Below, in pieces: positions 8,301 to 17,466 of a DNA stretch of 64,000 nt (within the stretch, counting starts at the first letter, position 1; each line of letters opens with the position of its first letter). Position numbers and translations under genes: made by a program. Under the pieces are notes generated by a model. That model was not told the DNA's origin. It did not search any database and saw nothing but the letters and a program-made list of their open reading frames with translations. Source of the DNA: Saprospirales bacterium (lineage in GTDB: Bacteria; Bacteroidota; Bacteroidia; Chitinophagales; Saprospiraceae); NCBI GenBank assembly GCA_016719895.1, contig JADJYG010000010.1, forward strand, positions 62,001 through 126,000, read 5' to 3'.

Positions 8301-11300
8301 CGCCAGGCTTATGCTCCCGCTAGCCTGACCGCACAGGGCCGGTGACACACTGTCTGCGAGGATGGGCGTCAGGGTGTTGTTGGCTACGGTAAAGATGGCC
8401 GTGTTCGTGCAGCTGCCACCGCCGTTGACGGTGACGGTGTAATCGCCCGGCGCCAGGTTGCTAATATTTTGAGTGGTTTGGCCGCCCGACCAGGCAAAGC
8501 TGTACGTCAGCGTGTTGGGCGAAACGCTCAGGTTGACCAGGCCGTTATTGGAAACGCACGATGTGTTGGCCGCAGGGATGCCGGAGATGGCCGGCGTCAC
8601 TACATTTTCCAAAACAACAAAAGCCTTCGTCGTCGAACACCCGTTGGCGCCGGTCACGGTTACGGTGTAGGTACCGGATGGCAATCCGCTGAGGTCTTCT
8701 GTTTGGGCGGTATTCGACCAAAGGAAGGTGTAGGGCGGAATGCCGCCGCTGATGGTCAGGTTGATGCTGCCGCTGGATTGACCACAAAGGGCGGCGCCGG
8801 TATTTTCAGAAACAGCCGGCGGTACGGCATCATTGGGCACGGTATAGCTGGCTACATTGGTGCAAGTGCCTCCGGCACTTACCGTCACCGTGTAGGCGCC
8901 AGCCGGGATACCGTTGAGGTCTTCCGTCGTGGCGGTATTTGACCAGGAAAAACTGTAGCCCGGCCCTGCGCCCGGATTGGCAGGCGACAGGGAGATGTCG
9001 ATATTGCCGTTGCTCTGCAGGCAGGACGTGTTGGCTACCGGTGTGCCGGAAATGGAAAAGTTGATTGCGCTGGCCGGTACCGCAGCGGTGGTGGCGGCTG
9101 TGCAGCCGTTCGCCCCGGTCACCGTTGCGGAATAGCTGCCTGCCGGCACATTGATCAGGTCCTGCGTCATTTGGCCGCCGCCCCACTGGTAGGTAAACGG
9201 AGGGAAGCCGCCGCTGACCTCCAGATCGACGCTGCCGTCGGAAAGCCCGCAAAGCTCGGCGGTAATGGTTTGGTTGAGTGCGGGATACAGCAAACCGTCG
9301 GCTACGATAAATGATGCCGATGCCGTGCAACTGCCGGTTTCAGTCACCGAAACGGTGTACGCGCCGGCCGGCAGGTTGGCGATATCCTCCGTCGTGGCGC
9401 TATTCGACCACTGGAACGTGTAGGCGCCGGCTGGCGTGACCGTCAGATCGATCGAGCCATTGGCGGCGGTGCAGCTGGTGAGCGCCAGGCTGGCGCCCGT
9501 CAGGCTAAACGTAGTGGCGTTGTTCGCCACGTTCAGGGTAGTGTCGGCCGTACAGCCGTTCGCGTCGGTGACGGTGACGGTGTAAATTCCCGAGAGGATA
9601 TTGCTTAAATCCTCCGTTACCGCGCTATTCGACCAGGCAAACGAATAATTGGGTGTTCCGTTGCTGACGGTGAGGTCGATGGCGCCGTTATTTAGTCCGC
9701 AAATGGAGGCGGTTACGGCAGCTGCGATCACCGGATCGATCGTGTTATTGGCAACGCTGAAAGACGCCGTAGCGCTGCAGCCGGCGCCGGCACTCACCGT
9801 GACCGTATAAGCGCCTGCCGGGACGTTGTTCAGGTCTTCTGTTACAGCGGCATTCGACCAAATATAGGTAAACGTAGCGGCTGGGGTAGCGGCGATGTTG
9901 ATCGATCCGTTGGCGGCGGAGCACGAGGTATTTGGGGCCGATACGCCGGAAATATTCACGGCAATGGTATTCGTCGGTACTGTCACGCTGGCGCTGGCTG
10001 AACATCCGAAGAAGTCAGTGACCGTCACAGTGTACGTGCCGGAAGCCAGGTTGTTTATACTGGGCGTGCTGGCATTATTCGACCATTTAAAGGTGTAGGG
10101 CGAGGAGCCCCCGCTGGCGCTGACGCTAGCCGAGCCGTTCGACTGGCCACAGAGGGCGGGGGTGGCGGACGTCGATAAATTGGGCGGGTCGGTATTGTCG
10201 AGCACGTCGAACGTAGCCTGTGCGCTGCATCCGGTGCCGAGGGTCACCGATACCGTGTACGTGCCGCCGGGGATATCATAAATGTCCTGGGTAGTGGCGT
10301 TGGTCGACCAATGGTACACATAATTGGCCGGCGCAGGGTAGAGGTCGATATCGATATAACCATTAGGGTCGTCACAAGAAATATTATCCGAAACGGTGCC
10401 GAATATTTCGATCGTAATCGTTTCGGCGGGCACATCGGCATACAGGGTAGCCGTACAGCCTACGGCGCTGGTCACGGTCACGGCATAGGAGCCGGCCGGC
10501 AAATTGTTCAGGTCTTGGGTTGCGGCGTTGTTGGACCAATGGTAGGTGTAGGGGTCAATGCCGGCATACGCTTCCAGGTCGATGGCGCCATTGGAAAACC
10601 CGCAGGTGGCCGAAGTGATTTCCGCCAGGAGAATAGGCGGTTCGGACGCGTCAAAGATGGTGAATTCCGCCGTTTCCGTACAGGAGCCGCCGGCGCTGAC
10701 GGTGACGGTGTAGACGCCGGGGGCGAGGTTATTCAGCACAGGCTGATGGCTCCCGTTCGACCAGTTGATGGTCAGGTTGGGCGGGTCGAGGGCTAGTGTG
10801 ATGGATCCGTTGTTGGTAACACAGGAGGTTTTTTGCGTCACATCGCCGCTCACGCTGACGGGAATATCCATATTTGATAACACCACGCCGTCGATCGCGG
10901 AACAGCCGTTGGCCCCCGTCACCGTCACGATGTAAATATCCGGCGGCAGGTTGTTGATATCCTGGGTGGTTTGCCCGCCCGACCAGGTGTAGGTATACGG
11001 CGCCACGCCGCCGACGACGGTCAGGTTGATACTGCCGTTGCTCAGGCCGCAGGTGGGATCCGTTTGCGAAAACGAAAGTTCCGGCACATTGGGGTCGTCC
11101 GGCACGACAAACGAGGCCGTTTCCGTACAGGAACCGCCGCCGCTCACGGTAACCTCATAAATGCCCGGGGCAAGGTTGTTGATACTGGAGGCGGTAGAGC
11201 CGGTGGACCACACGTACGTGTAAGCGCCCGCCGGCGTGACAAACAAACTGATACTGCCGTTCCCGGTACCGGACAGGCAGGCGGTATTGACCGCAATATT

Positions 11301-13928
11301 AGCCCCGATATTGATGGGCGGATTGTTGTTGGGCAGGTCAATGTCGGCCGTATGGCTGCAGCCGTTGGCGCCCGTGACTGTCACGGCGTAGTTGCCGGCG
11401 GGGATGTTGTTCAAACCGCTGGTGGTAGCATTGTTCGACCACAAGTACGTGTACGGCGGTACGCCGCCGGTGACAATGGCATTAATACTGCCGTTGCTCA
11501 GATCGCAGGTGGTTTCCACAAAGGTGAAGGTGATATTCGGTACAAACGGGTTGTCGTCAATGGTAAATTGCGCCGTTTCGGTACAGGAGCCGCCGCCGCT
11601 GACCGTCACGGTGTAGGTGCCGGGCGGCAGGTTGATGATATTGGGGGTAATGGCGCCGGTGGACCACAGGTAGGTGTAGGCGCCGGCAGGGGTGACGCTG
11701 AGCGCGATACTGCCGTTGCCGCCGATACAGGTGGTGTTGGCGGCGAGGTTGCCGTTGATGTTGATGGATGGGTTGTTGTTGTCTACCGTTATGTCGGCAG
11801 AATTCGAGCAACCGTTGGCGCCGGTCACCGTCACGGCGTAGTTGCCTGCAGGTATGTTGTTGAGGTCTTCTGTCAGGGCGCCGTTCGACCAAAGGAACGC
11901 GTAGGGTGGCACGCCGCCACTGACGCTGAGGTTGATGCTGCCATTGGAGAGATCGCAAGTTGTCTGGACCACCGAAAAACTGATATTCGGTTCGTTTGGC
12001 TCGTCGTCGATAGTAAATTCGGCCGTTTCGGTGCACGAACCGCCGGCGCTAACGGTGACGGTGTAGGTGCCAGGCGGCAGGTTGGCGATATTGGTGGTCG
12101 TGGCGCCATTGGACCAGCCGATCGTGTAGCTTCCGGCCGGTGTGATGCTGATGCTGATACTTCCATTCCCTCCAATGCACGTTGTATTGGGCGCAATATT
12201 GGCGTTGATATTAATGGGTGGGTTGTTGTTATCTACGGTGATATCGGCCGAGTCGGTGCAGCCGTTTGCCCCCGTCACAGTCACACCGTAGGCGCCCGCC
12301 GGAATGTTGGCGAGGTCTTCGGTGGTCGCGCCGTTCGACCAGGAAAACGTATATGGTGAAACACCGCCCGACACGCTGATGTTGATGCTGCCGTTGCTGA
12401 GGTCGCAGGTCGACTGGACGGTGGAAAACGTTATGTTCGGCTCGTTGGGGTTGTCATCGACGGTGAAGGTCATCGACGCCGTACAGTTCACCCCGGAGGT
12501 CACAGTCAGCGTATAACTACCTGGCTCCAGGTTATTCAGGTTTTGATTGGTTAGGCCGTTCGACCACTCGAAGGTGTAGCTGCCCGAAGGCGTTATGGTG
12601 GTGGTAATACTGCCGTTGCCGCCGGTACAGGTGGTGTTGTTGACGACGGTACCGGAGATATTGATGGTGATCTGGTTGTCTTGCACGGTAGCCGTAACGC
12701 TTTGCGTACAGCCGTTTGCGGAAGTGACGGTGACCGTGTACGTGCCGGGCGGGATATTCGCGAGGTCTTCGGTGGTCTCGCCGTTCGACCAATTGAAGCT
12801 ATACGGTGTGGTACCTCCGGCCGGCGTCAGGTTGATGGCGCCGTTGGACTGGCCACATTGGGCGTTGGTCACGGCGGTGGTGGAGTTCAGGGTAGTCAGG
12901 GTGATGGTTGCGCTGCCGGATACGGTACCCGGGCAATTGTTCGAACCCGCCGGGGATGTTACGCTTTGCAGGGCGTAAACGCCGGGCTGCGTGGCTTGGA
13001 GGGTATATGGGTTTTCCGAAGTTTGGATGGGCGGTTGCGCAACGCCGTTGATGGTATAAACGAAGGTCCAGGGAGCATCTCCGGTGAAATTTACGGTGAG
13101 GTCAACGCTGCCGGGTGTATTGGCGCAGAGGTTGCCGCTGCCGCTGATGACGGCAGTTGGCCGGGGCGTTACGTCGATGGCCAGGCAGGAGCTATCCGGG
13201 TTGGAGTAGCACAGGTTGGCTACGCTTACGCAGAGTTCGACGCTGCCGCTGGCGGTATTGGACCAGTTGATCGTGACATTATTGGCGTTTGCCGACACCG
13301 TGCCGGCCGAGGCGGGGTTGAGCGTCCAGTTGTAAATGGTGGCGGCCGTGACGGTGCTGATGGAGAAACTGGTGCTGGCGCCGGCACAAACGTTGGTCGG
13401 TCCGCTTATCGCTCCGGGGTCGTCGGGCGGCACACCCACCGTAGAGCCGGAAAGTACGTCGATGCTATAATCGCATACATTGCCGGCGCAGCCGTCGAGC
13501 ACAAAGTAATAGATCTGGCCAATGACGAAATTGTTGGAAGTCAGGATAAATGGGTTTGTCGTACACGAACATTGCAGGTCCATGTCATCCCATGGGGGGC
13601 CGCAACCATCGTAAATACCGCCCTGCAGGCCCTGCATGCCTCCGGATGAACAGTTGCTCGGCGTAACCTGGATCGTGATACTGGTGCTGCCGGCAAAAAA
13701 GGCAAACCACTCGTCGTTGTTCAGCTGCCAGCCAGGGCAGCCGGGGAAGGTCTGGGTGGTATTGTTGTTGTTGATCGTGGCGCAATAGCCGTCCAGGTTT
13801 TCACAAAGGATAGGCGCCAACGGGCAGGTGTTGCCCGGTTGCGGAAAACCGGTGGGCGGGCATTGGGCAAAAGCGGCAGGGGTCAAACCTGTCAGGAAAC
13901 AGGCCAGCAAGAAGTAGTAGACTTTCAT
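5346..13928 (-). CDS. Giant SprB-repeat adhesin with type B T9SS tail
   Basis: This 2860-residue protein is predicted to be secreted by T9SS and displayed on the cell surface. The start at 13928 is chosen because it opens a signal peptide (MKVYYFLLACFLTGLTPAAFAQ); a longer frame from 13988 would hide it. Residues 23-350 are a cysteine-rich N-terminal domain and an Ig/PKD-like region. About residues 350-2160 contain 24 SprB-type units with the core WSNGATTEDLANIPAGAYxV-TVTGANGC. The first 22 alternate strictly between two types: TCDLSNGSINLSVSGGVPPY... ending TVTGANGC, and TTCIGGNGSI...PAGAYTY... ending TVSAGGSC. Further Ig-like modules follow. Residues 2765-2860 are the gliding-motility/type B sorting domain (YIPNIFSPNDDGENDVFRI, FTRWGELVY, GWNGTHRGQPLNPGVFAYY). 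Relatives include SprB, a mobile gliding adhesin; the ligand here is unknown. Confidence 0.93.
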   Translation of the reverse strand: MKVYYFLLACFLTGLTPAAFAQCPPTGFPQPGNTCPLAPILCENLDGYCATINNNNTTQTFPGCPGWQLNNDEWFAFFAGSTSITIQVTPSNCSSGGMQGLQGGIYDGCGPPWDDMDLQCSCTTNPFILTSNNFVIGQIYYFVLDGCAGNVCDYSIDVLSGSTVGVPPDDPGAISGPTNVCAGASTSFSISTVTAATIYNWTLNPASAGTVSANANNVTINWSNTASGSVELCVSVANLCYSNPDSSCLAIDVTPRPTAVISGSGNLCANTPGSVDLTVNFTGDAPWTFVYTINGVAQPPIQTSENPYTLQATQPGVYALQSVTSPAGSNNCPGTVSGSATITLTTLNSTTAVTNAQCGQSNGAINLTPAGGTTPYSFNWSNGETTEDLANIPPGTYTVTVTSANGCTQSVTATVQDNQITINISGTVVNNTTCTGGNGSITTTITPSGSYTFEWSNGLTNQNLNNLEPGSYTLTVTSGVNCTASMTFTVDDNPNEPNITFSTVQSTCDLSNGSINISVSGGVSPYTFSWSNGATTEDLANIPAGAYGVTVTGANGCTDSADITVDNNNPPININANIAPNTTCIGGNGSISISITPAGSYTIGWSNGATTTNIANLPPGTYTVTVSAGGSCTETAEFTIDDEPNEPNISFSVVQTTCDLSNGSINLSVSGGVPPYAFLWSNGALTEDLNNIPAGNYAVTVTGANGCSNSADITVDNNNPSININGNLAANTTCIGGNGSIALSVTPAGAYTYLWSTGAITPNIINLPPGTYTVTVSGGGSCTETAQFTIDDNPFVPNITFTFVETTCDLSNGSINAIVTGGVPPYTYLWSNNATTSGLNNIPAGNYAVTVTGANGCSHTADIDLPNNNPPINIGANIAVNTACLSGTGNGSISLFVTPAGAYTYVWSTGSTASSINNLAPGIYEVTVSGGGSCTETASFVVPDDPNVPELSFSQTDPTCGLSNGSINLTVVGGVAPYTYTWSGGQTTQDINNLPPDIYIVTVTGANGCSAIDGVVLSNMDIPVSVSGDVTQKTSCVTNNGSITLALDPPNLTINWSNGSHQPVLNNLAPGVYTVTVSAGGSCTETAEFTIFDASEPPILLAEITSATCGFSNGAIDLEAYAGIDPYTYHWSNNAATQDLNNLPAGSYAVTVTSAVGCTATLYADVPAETITIEIFGTVSDNISCDDPNGYIDIDLYPAPANYVYHWSTNATTQDIYDIPGGTYTVSVTLGTGCSAQATFDVLDNTDPPNLSTSATPALCGQSNGSASVSASGGSSPYTFKWSNNASTPSINNLASGTYTVTVTDFFGCSASASVTVPTNTIAVNISGVSAPNTSCSAANGSINIAATPAATFTYIWSNAAVTEDLNNVPAGAYTVTVSAGAGCSATASFSVANNTIDPVIAAAVTASICGLNNGAIDLTVSNGTPNYSFAWSNSAVTEDLSNILSGIYTVTVTDANGCTADTTLNVANNATTFSLTGASLALTSCTAANGSIDLTVTPAGAYTFQWSNSATTEDIANLPAGAYTVSVTETGSCTASASFIVADGLLYPALNQTITAELCGLSDGSVDLEVSGGFPPFTYQWGGGQMTQDLINVPAGSYSATVTGANGCTAATTAAVPASAINFSISGTPVANTSCLQSNGNIDISLSPANPGAGPGYSFSWSNTATTEDLNGIPAGAYTVTVSAGGTCTNVASYTVPNDAVPPAVSENTGAALCGQSSGSINLTISGGIPPYTFLWSNTAQTEDLSGLPSGTYTVTVTGANGCSTTKAFVVLENVVTPAISGIPAANTSCVSNNGLVNLSVSPNTLTYSFAWSGGQTTQNISNLAPGDYTVTVNGGGSCTNTAIFTVANNTLTPILADSVSPALCGQASGSISLAVSGGFSPYTFLWSNMATIEDLSGVVSGNYAVTVSGVNGCTAAAAYTIPEDVILPNIAGTPTPNSSCITANGAIVLAVTPATLAYTYAWAGGQNTPDLSDLAPGSYTVTVNGGGACIATAVFTVSDATGTVSLSGATTDVLCFGQNTGAIDLSAGGGAAPYTFSWLPGIPGNPEDPAGLPAGNYTVLVTDMAGCTATASFTVGQPAAAVQLVCSQSSNVSFPGATDGAAAIDISGGVAPYSVVWSPGTSQANLGAGVFSIGNLGVDNYAVTVTDANGCPAVCAFTISIIKCETALGTMPGNLQALCGDGCQSANYNPAGQYLEPGDVLQFILHEGAGAQIVNEIARNNLPSFCFDPTLMNYGTVYYISAAAGNNDGAGNVLLSHFCTVVAPGTPVVFYDIPVAGVVPPGPLNCVVDEVSLPGSSSLPGASFQWSTSGGQIIGNPAQAVIRAGAGGSYTLIVASNGCADTLTVTVADYTNQPEAEVLASPDDILDCTINQIILSGDIKGTMDANAVWYYNGNTFAVGAVLTIDAPGVYTFIIQDTVSFCSDTAVIQIDENLAYPPLFTNPPGALNCINPAVHLSGGSPLPGIQFSWALVNGPDTTVIGAGAFVTVSSPGNYILIGVDPANACTNALGVQVNADLTAPSADAGTPFSIDCYGETAFLDASASSGLPGFTLQWSTTDGSLVAGSATPTPEINEPGTYTLLVTNPGNGCTDTDVVVIAPEEPAATVDVRHPPCVGDKGIILIDTVIGAKPPLRYSLNNGQSFTAQNFFANLNPGDYTILVRDANGCETTVQATVNEPQVFEITLEPRVTIHLGESYQIETTVNLPASALSQILWTPATGLDCDTCLNPLAIPLITTQYRVTVFSNAGCKDDAALLLIVDRRPDVYIPNIFSPNDDGENDVFRIYADPKSVKQVKSFQVFTRWGELVYEYFNFDPNSPAYGWNGTHRGQPLNPGVFAYYAVIEFIDGQEILYEGDVTLIR

Positions 13929-13974
13929 GTTGAACAGCGCGGGTTCGTCTAATAATGCTTCGGGCGATATACTG

Positions 13975-13982
13975 CAAAAGTA
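13975..13982 (-). promoter_or_regulatory. Predicted -7 box for the adhesin gene
   Basis: On the minus strand TACTTTTG fits the Bacteroidota -7 consensus TAnnTTTG. It lies 46 bp before the adhesin ATG inside an AT-rich stretch, with a T-run upstream where the -33 element should be. Confidence 0.45.
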
Positions 13983-14157
13983 GAACAACCAAGAAAATAT
14001 CGTAAAAAAAATGTTGTATCGAAAATATCGGCAAAAAAAAGTCGGGGCGGATGGAATATATTTTGCGCTTATCTTATGCTATAAAATAATGTTTCAGGGG
14101 CAACAGCCCTTTTCCGCCAACCCTGTGTTTCGCTTTTCCACGGGCCGCAGCGCTTTC

Positions 14158-14191
14158 TTGTTTTTTTCTGTCGGGAATACTGTTACTTTAA
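14158..14191 (+). promoter_or_regulatory. Possible promoter of the amylase gene
   Basis: TTG at 14158-14160 and TACTTTAA at 14184-14191 resemble the -33 and -7 elements, but the 23-bp spacing is at the long end and the -7 box has A in place of the last G. It lies 35 bp upstream of the chosen ATG. Nothing else of note is seen between the divergent adhesin and amylase genes. Confidence 0.3.
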
Positions 14192-14226
14192 CCCGGTATT
14201 TGGATCAACTCATTTCAAGAAAAAGC

Positions 14227-15900
14227 ATGTTATATTATTTCAGAATCGCGCTTCTTTTCCTGCTCCCGGCCTTCTGCAGCTGCCTGAGCCCGCGCCCGGC
14301 CGGCAACATGGGCCCTGCCCAAGCCCCTTTTCTTTGGGAAAACGCGAATATTTATTTCCTCCTGACCGACCGCTTTTTCAACGGCGACCGTACCAACGAT
14401 ACGCAGTTTGGCCGCACGGCCCAAGCCGCCAAACTGCGCGGCTTTATGGGCGGCGATATCAAAGGGATCACGAAAAAAATAAAGGAAGGCTACTTCGACC
14501 GGCTCGGCATCACGGCTATCTGGTTTACCCCGGTGCTCGAACAAGTACACGGCCCGGTGGAAGAAGGCACCGGCCTTACCTATGGTTTTCACGGCTACTG
14601 GACCAGGGACTGGACCCGCCTCGATCCCAACTTCGGTACGGAAAAAGACCTGGCCAATCTCGTCGAAACCGCCCACCGGCATGGTATCCGCATCGTACTC
14701 GACGTCGTGATCAACCATACCGGGCCCGTTACGGACAAAGACCCGCAATGGCCCGACGCCTGGGTGCGCACTACGCCCACCTGCGCCTACACCGGCTATA
14801 ACTCCACCGTCACTTGTACCCTGGTGAAAAACCTGCCCGACATAAAAACGGAAAGCAGCGCCGCCGCCGAACTGCCGGCCGCCCTGCTGGAAAAATGGAA
14901 AAAAGAAGGCCGCCTTCAGCGGGAGCTGGCCGAACTCGACGCCTTTTTTCAACGCACCGGCTATCCCCGCGCCCCCCGTTTTTACATCATCAAATGGCTC
15001 ACCGACTACGTTCGCCAATACGGCGTAGACGGCTTCCGTTGCGATACCGCCAAGCATATCGAAGAAACCGTGTGGGCCGAACTCCGCAAAGAAGCCGACG
15101 CGGCTTTTAACGGCTGGAAAAAAACTCATCCGGATAAAGTGTTGGATGGCAACGGCTTCTATATGGTCGGGGAGGTTTACGGCTACGGGATTTCCGCCGG
15201 CCGGCGTTATAATTTCGGCGACCGGAAAGTGGATTATTTCAGCCAGGGCTTCAACAGCCTGATCAATTTCGAATTTAAAAGCGACGCGCACTACACCCTG
15301 GAAACCCTTTTCTCCCGGTACGCCCGGCTGCTGCGCGATTCCCTGCCCGGCAGCAGCGTGCTCAACTATATCAGTTCGCACGACGACGGCGGCCCTTACG
15401 ATAAAAAGCGCAGCAGCCCCATCGACGCCGGTACCAAACTCCTGCTCTGCCCAGGCGCCGCACAGGTGTATTACGGCGACGAAACCAGCCGCTCGCTGGT
15501 CGTTCCAGGCGCCCAGGGCGATGCCACCCTGCGTTCGTTTATGAATTGGGACGAACTCGCCGGCGACAGCGCGCGCAACGGCGTACGGGTCCGGGCTGTA
15601 CTCGAACACTGGCAAAAACTCGGGCGTTTTCGAAAGGCCCACCCGGCCGTAGGCGCCGGCGCGCATACCATGCTCTCGGAAGCCCCGTATGTGTTCAAAA
15701 GGGTTTACCAGGCCGGCGGGTTTGCCGACCAGGTCGTCGTCGGACTGGGTTTGCCCAAAGGCGAAAAAAACATCAGCGTAGCCGGTGTGTTTGCCGATGG
15801 GACGGTGTTGAGAGACTACTACTCCGGGCAAATACGAACAGTCGGCGGTGGCCAGGTGGCGATCAGCTCCGATTTCGATATTGTCTTACTGGCGAAATAA
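14227..15900 (+). CDS. Secreted GH13 alpha-amylase (MalS-like)
   Basis: This 557-residue protein is predicted to be an alpha-glucan hydrolase of family GH13 acting outside the inner membrane. The ATG at 14227 opens a signal sequence (MLYYFRIALLFLLPAFCSC) that may be a lipoprotein signal with Cys at 17 or 19; the frame also extends upstream to 14011 without one. GH13 regions are clear: IYFLLTDRFFNGDR near residue 40, LDVVINHTG (region I), DGFRCDTAKHI with the nucleophile Asp (region II), MVGEVYG with the acid/base Glu (region III) and YISSHDD (region IV). The spacing and an insert after region I resemble periplasmic MalS-type enzymes. It is divergent from the adhesin; the next gene's possible upstream start overlaps its stop. 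Confidence 0.88.
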   Translation: MLYYFRIALLFLLPAFCSCLSPRPAGNMGPAQAPFLWENANIYFLLTDRFFNGDRTNDTQFGRTAQAAKLRGFMGGDIKGITKKIKEGYFDRLGITAIWFTPVLEQVHGPVEEGTGLTYGFHGYWTRDWTRLDPNFGTEKDLANLVETAHRHGIRIVLDVVINHTGPVTDKDPQWPDAWVRTTPTCAYTGYNSTVTCTLVKNLPDIKTESSAAAELPAALLEKWKKEGRLQRELAELDAFFQRTGYPRAPRFYIIKWLTDYVRQYGVDGFRCDTAKHIEETVWAELRKEADAAFNGWKKTHPDKVLDGNGFYMVGEVYGYGISAGRRYNFGDRKVDYFSQGFNSLINFEFKSDAHYTLETLFSRYARLLRDSLPGSSVLNYISSHDDGGPYDKKRSSPIDAGTKLLLCPGAAQVYYGDETSRSLVVPGAQGDATLRSFMNWDELAGDSARNGVRVRAVLEHWQKLGRFRKAHPAVGAGAHTMLSEAPYVFKRVYQAGGFADQVVVGLGLPKGEKNISVAGVFADGTVLRDYYSGQIRTVGGGQVAISSDFDIVLLAK

Positions 15901-15992
15901 TGCCTGCCAGCAGGCTTGCGCCCCTGAACCGCTTGCTTCCCGGATTGATTGCACCGACCTTTTATCCTTCCATCCTAATACTGTTTAACCTT

Positions 15993-17381
15993 ATGTTTTC
16001 TGCCAATACTTATCAAGCCCGCCGCGAACGCCTTCGAAAAGACCTGAAAACAGGTCTGGTGCTTTTGCCCGGCAACAACGAAGTCGGTATGAATTACGCC
16101 GGCAACACCTATCCGTTTCGTCAGGACAGCAGTTTTCTCTATTTTTTTGGGCTGGATCAGCCTGCTCTGGCAGCGGTGATCGACCTGGACCGGGGCCAGG
16201 ACATTCTTTTTGGCGACGACCTGCTGGTCGAAGATGTCGTCTGGATGGGCGCCATGCCGCGCATGAAAACACTGGCCGCCCGGGTCGGGGTACAGCAGGT
16301 GTTGCCGATGCGCCGCCTGGCCGGTTTTCTGAAAAAAATGCGCCGTGCCGGCCAAACCATCCACTTTTTGCCGCCCTACCGGCACGAAAATATGTTGTTT
16401 TTGAAAGAAGCGCTGAATATCCCGGTGCGGCGGCAGAAAGACGCGGCCTCCGTGGCCCTGATCCGGGCCGTGGTGGCGCAGCGGGCCCACAAGTCGGCTG
16501 AAGAAATCGCCGAAATGGAGCGCGCCGTCGACGTCACCGGCGCCATGCACATCGCCGCCATGCGGGCGGCTCGCGCCGGGCAGGTCGAGGCCGAGTTGGC
16601 CGGCCTGGTAGAGGGCTTGGCGGCCAGCAGCGGCGGCTGGCTGTCGTATCCGGTCATCCTCAGCGTAAACGGTCAGATCCTGCACAACCATTACCACGGA
16701 AACACCCTCCGGCGCGGCCAAATGGTGTTGGGTGATTTCGGCGCCGAAACGGCCATGCGCTATGCCGGCGATATCACCCGCACTTTTCCGGTGGACAAAA
16801 AATTTACGACCAAACAACGGGAGATTTACGAAATCGTGCTCGACGCCGAAGTCAGCGCCATAGCGTCCTTAAAGCCCGGGATCACCTACCAATCGGTACA
16901 CCTGGCTGCCGCGCGGCGCATGGCAGAAGGATTGAAGGCGCTGGGCCTGATGCGGGGCGATCTCGACGAGGCAGTGGCGCAGGGCGCGCATGCCTTGTTT
17001 TTTCCGCACGGCCTGGGGCACATGATCGGCCTGGATGTGCACGACATGGAAGACCTCGGCGAGCAATACGTCGGCTATTCCGACGCCGTGACGCGCAGCA
17101 CGCAGTTTGGCGCCGCCTACCTGCGGCTGGCGCGCGCGCTGGAGCCCGGGTTCGTACTGACGGTGGAGCCGGGTATTTATTTTATCCCGCAGCTCATCGA
17201 TCAGTGGCGGCGGAAAAAAATGTTCGAGCCGTTTATCAACTATCCGGCCTTGGCCAAATACCGCCAGTTTGGCGGAGTACGCATCGAAGACAACGTGCTG
17301 ATCACGCCAGCCGGCCACCGGGTACTGGGTGCGCCGATCCCTAAAACGGTGGCCGGAGTGGAGGCGCTGCGGCAGGGATAA
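15993..17381 (+). CDS. pepP: Xaa-Pro aminopeptidase (M24B)
   Basis: This 462-residue protein removes N-terminal residues preceding proline, in the cytoplasm. The N-terminal creatinase-like domain (residues 1-165) begins MFSANTYQARRERLRK, the usual opening for Bacteroidota members, so 15993 was chosen. An ATG at 15900 overlapping the amylase stop would add 31 residues. The pita-bread catalytic domain shows all five dinuclear metal ligands: Asp in LGDFGAE and in AGDITRTFPV, His in HGLGHMIGLDVHD, Glu in LTVEPGIYF and Glu in GGVRIEDNVL. No signal peptide is present. It follows the amylase gene on the same strand with 92 bp between. Confidence 0.92.
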   Translation: MFSANTYQARRERLRKDLKTGLVLLPGNNEVGMNYAGNTYPFRQDSSFLYFFGLDQPALAAVIDLDRGQDILFGDDLLVEDVVWMGAMPRMKTLAARVGVQQVLPMRRLAGFLKKMRRAGQTIHFLPPYRHENMLFLKEALNIPVRRQKDAASVALIRAVVAQRAHKSAEEIAEMERAVDVTGAMHIAAMRAARAGQVEAELAGLVEGLAASSGGWLSYPVILSVNGQILHNHYHGNTLRRGQMVLGDFGAETAMRYAGDITRTFPVDKKFTTKQREIYEIVLDAEVSAIASLKPGITYQSVHLAAARRMAEGLKALGLMRGDLDEAVAQGAHALFFPHGLGHMIGLDVHDMEDLGEQYVGYSDAVTRSTQFGAAYLRLARALEPGFVLTVEPGIYFIPQLIDQWRRKKMFEPFINYPALAKYRQFGGVRIEDNVLITPAGHRVLGAPIPKTVAGVEALRQG

Positions 17382-17411
17382 GTGCGATATTGAATAGGAA
17401 CATTCCTCCTC

Positions 17412-17448
17412 GAAAAATTCCCCGCCGGCTGCCGGAAAACCGGCGGGG
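17412..17448 (-). terminator. Intrinsic terminator of the glycine-rich protein gene
   Basis: CCCCGCCGG at 17420-17428 pairs with CCGGCGGGG at 17440-17448. On the minus strand the stem is followed by AATTTTTCG. It lies in the gap between convergent genes. Confidence 0.7.
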
Positions 17449-17466
17449 AGAAGGTGCTAGACGGGA

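Noticed and set aside
10971..12359. 462-codon open frame on the plus strand
   Set aside because: It lies fully antisense to the SprB repeats of the giant adhesin; its composition (GV/RAG-rich repeats) is the shadow of that repeat and it has no signal or domain.
14230..15831. 533-codon minus-strand open frame
   Set aside because: Antisense to the GH13 amylase, whose catalytic motifs are clear.
15546..15992. N-terminal extension of the Xaa-Pro aminopeptidase
   Set aside because: It overlaps the amylase coding region in another frame and is Arg-rich shadow sequence; the family N-terminus begins at 15993.
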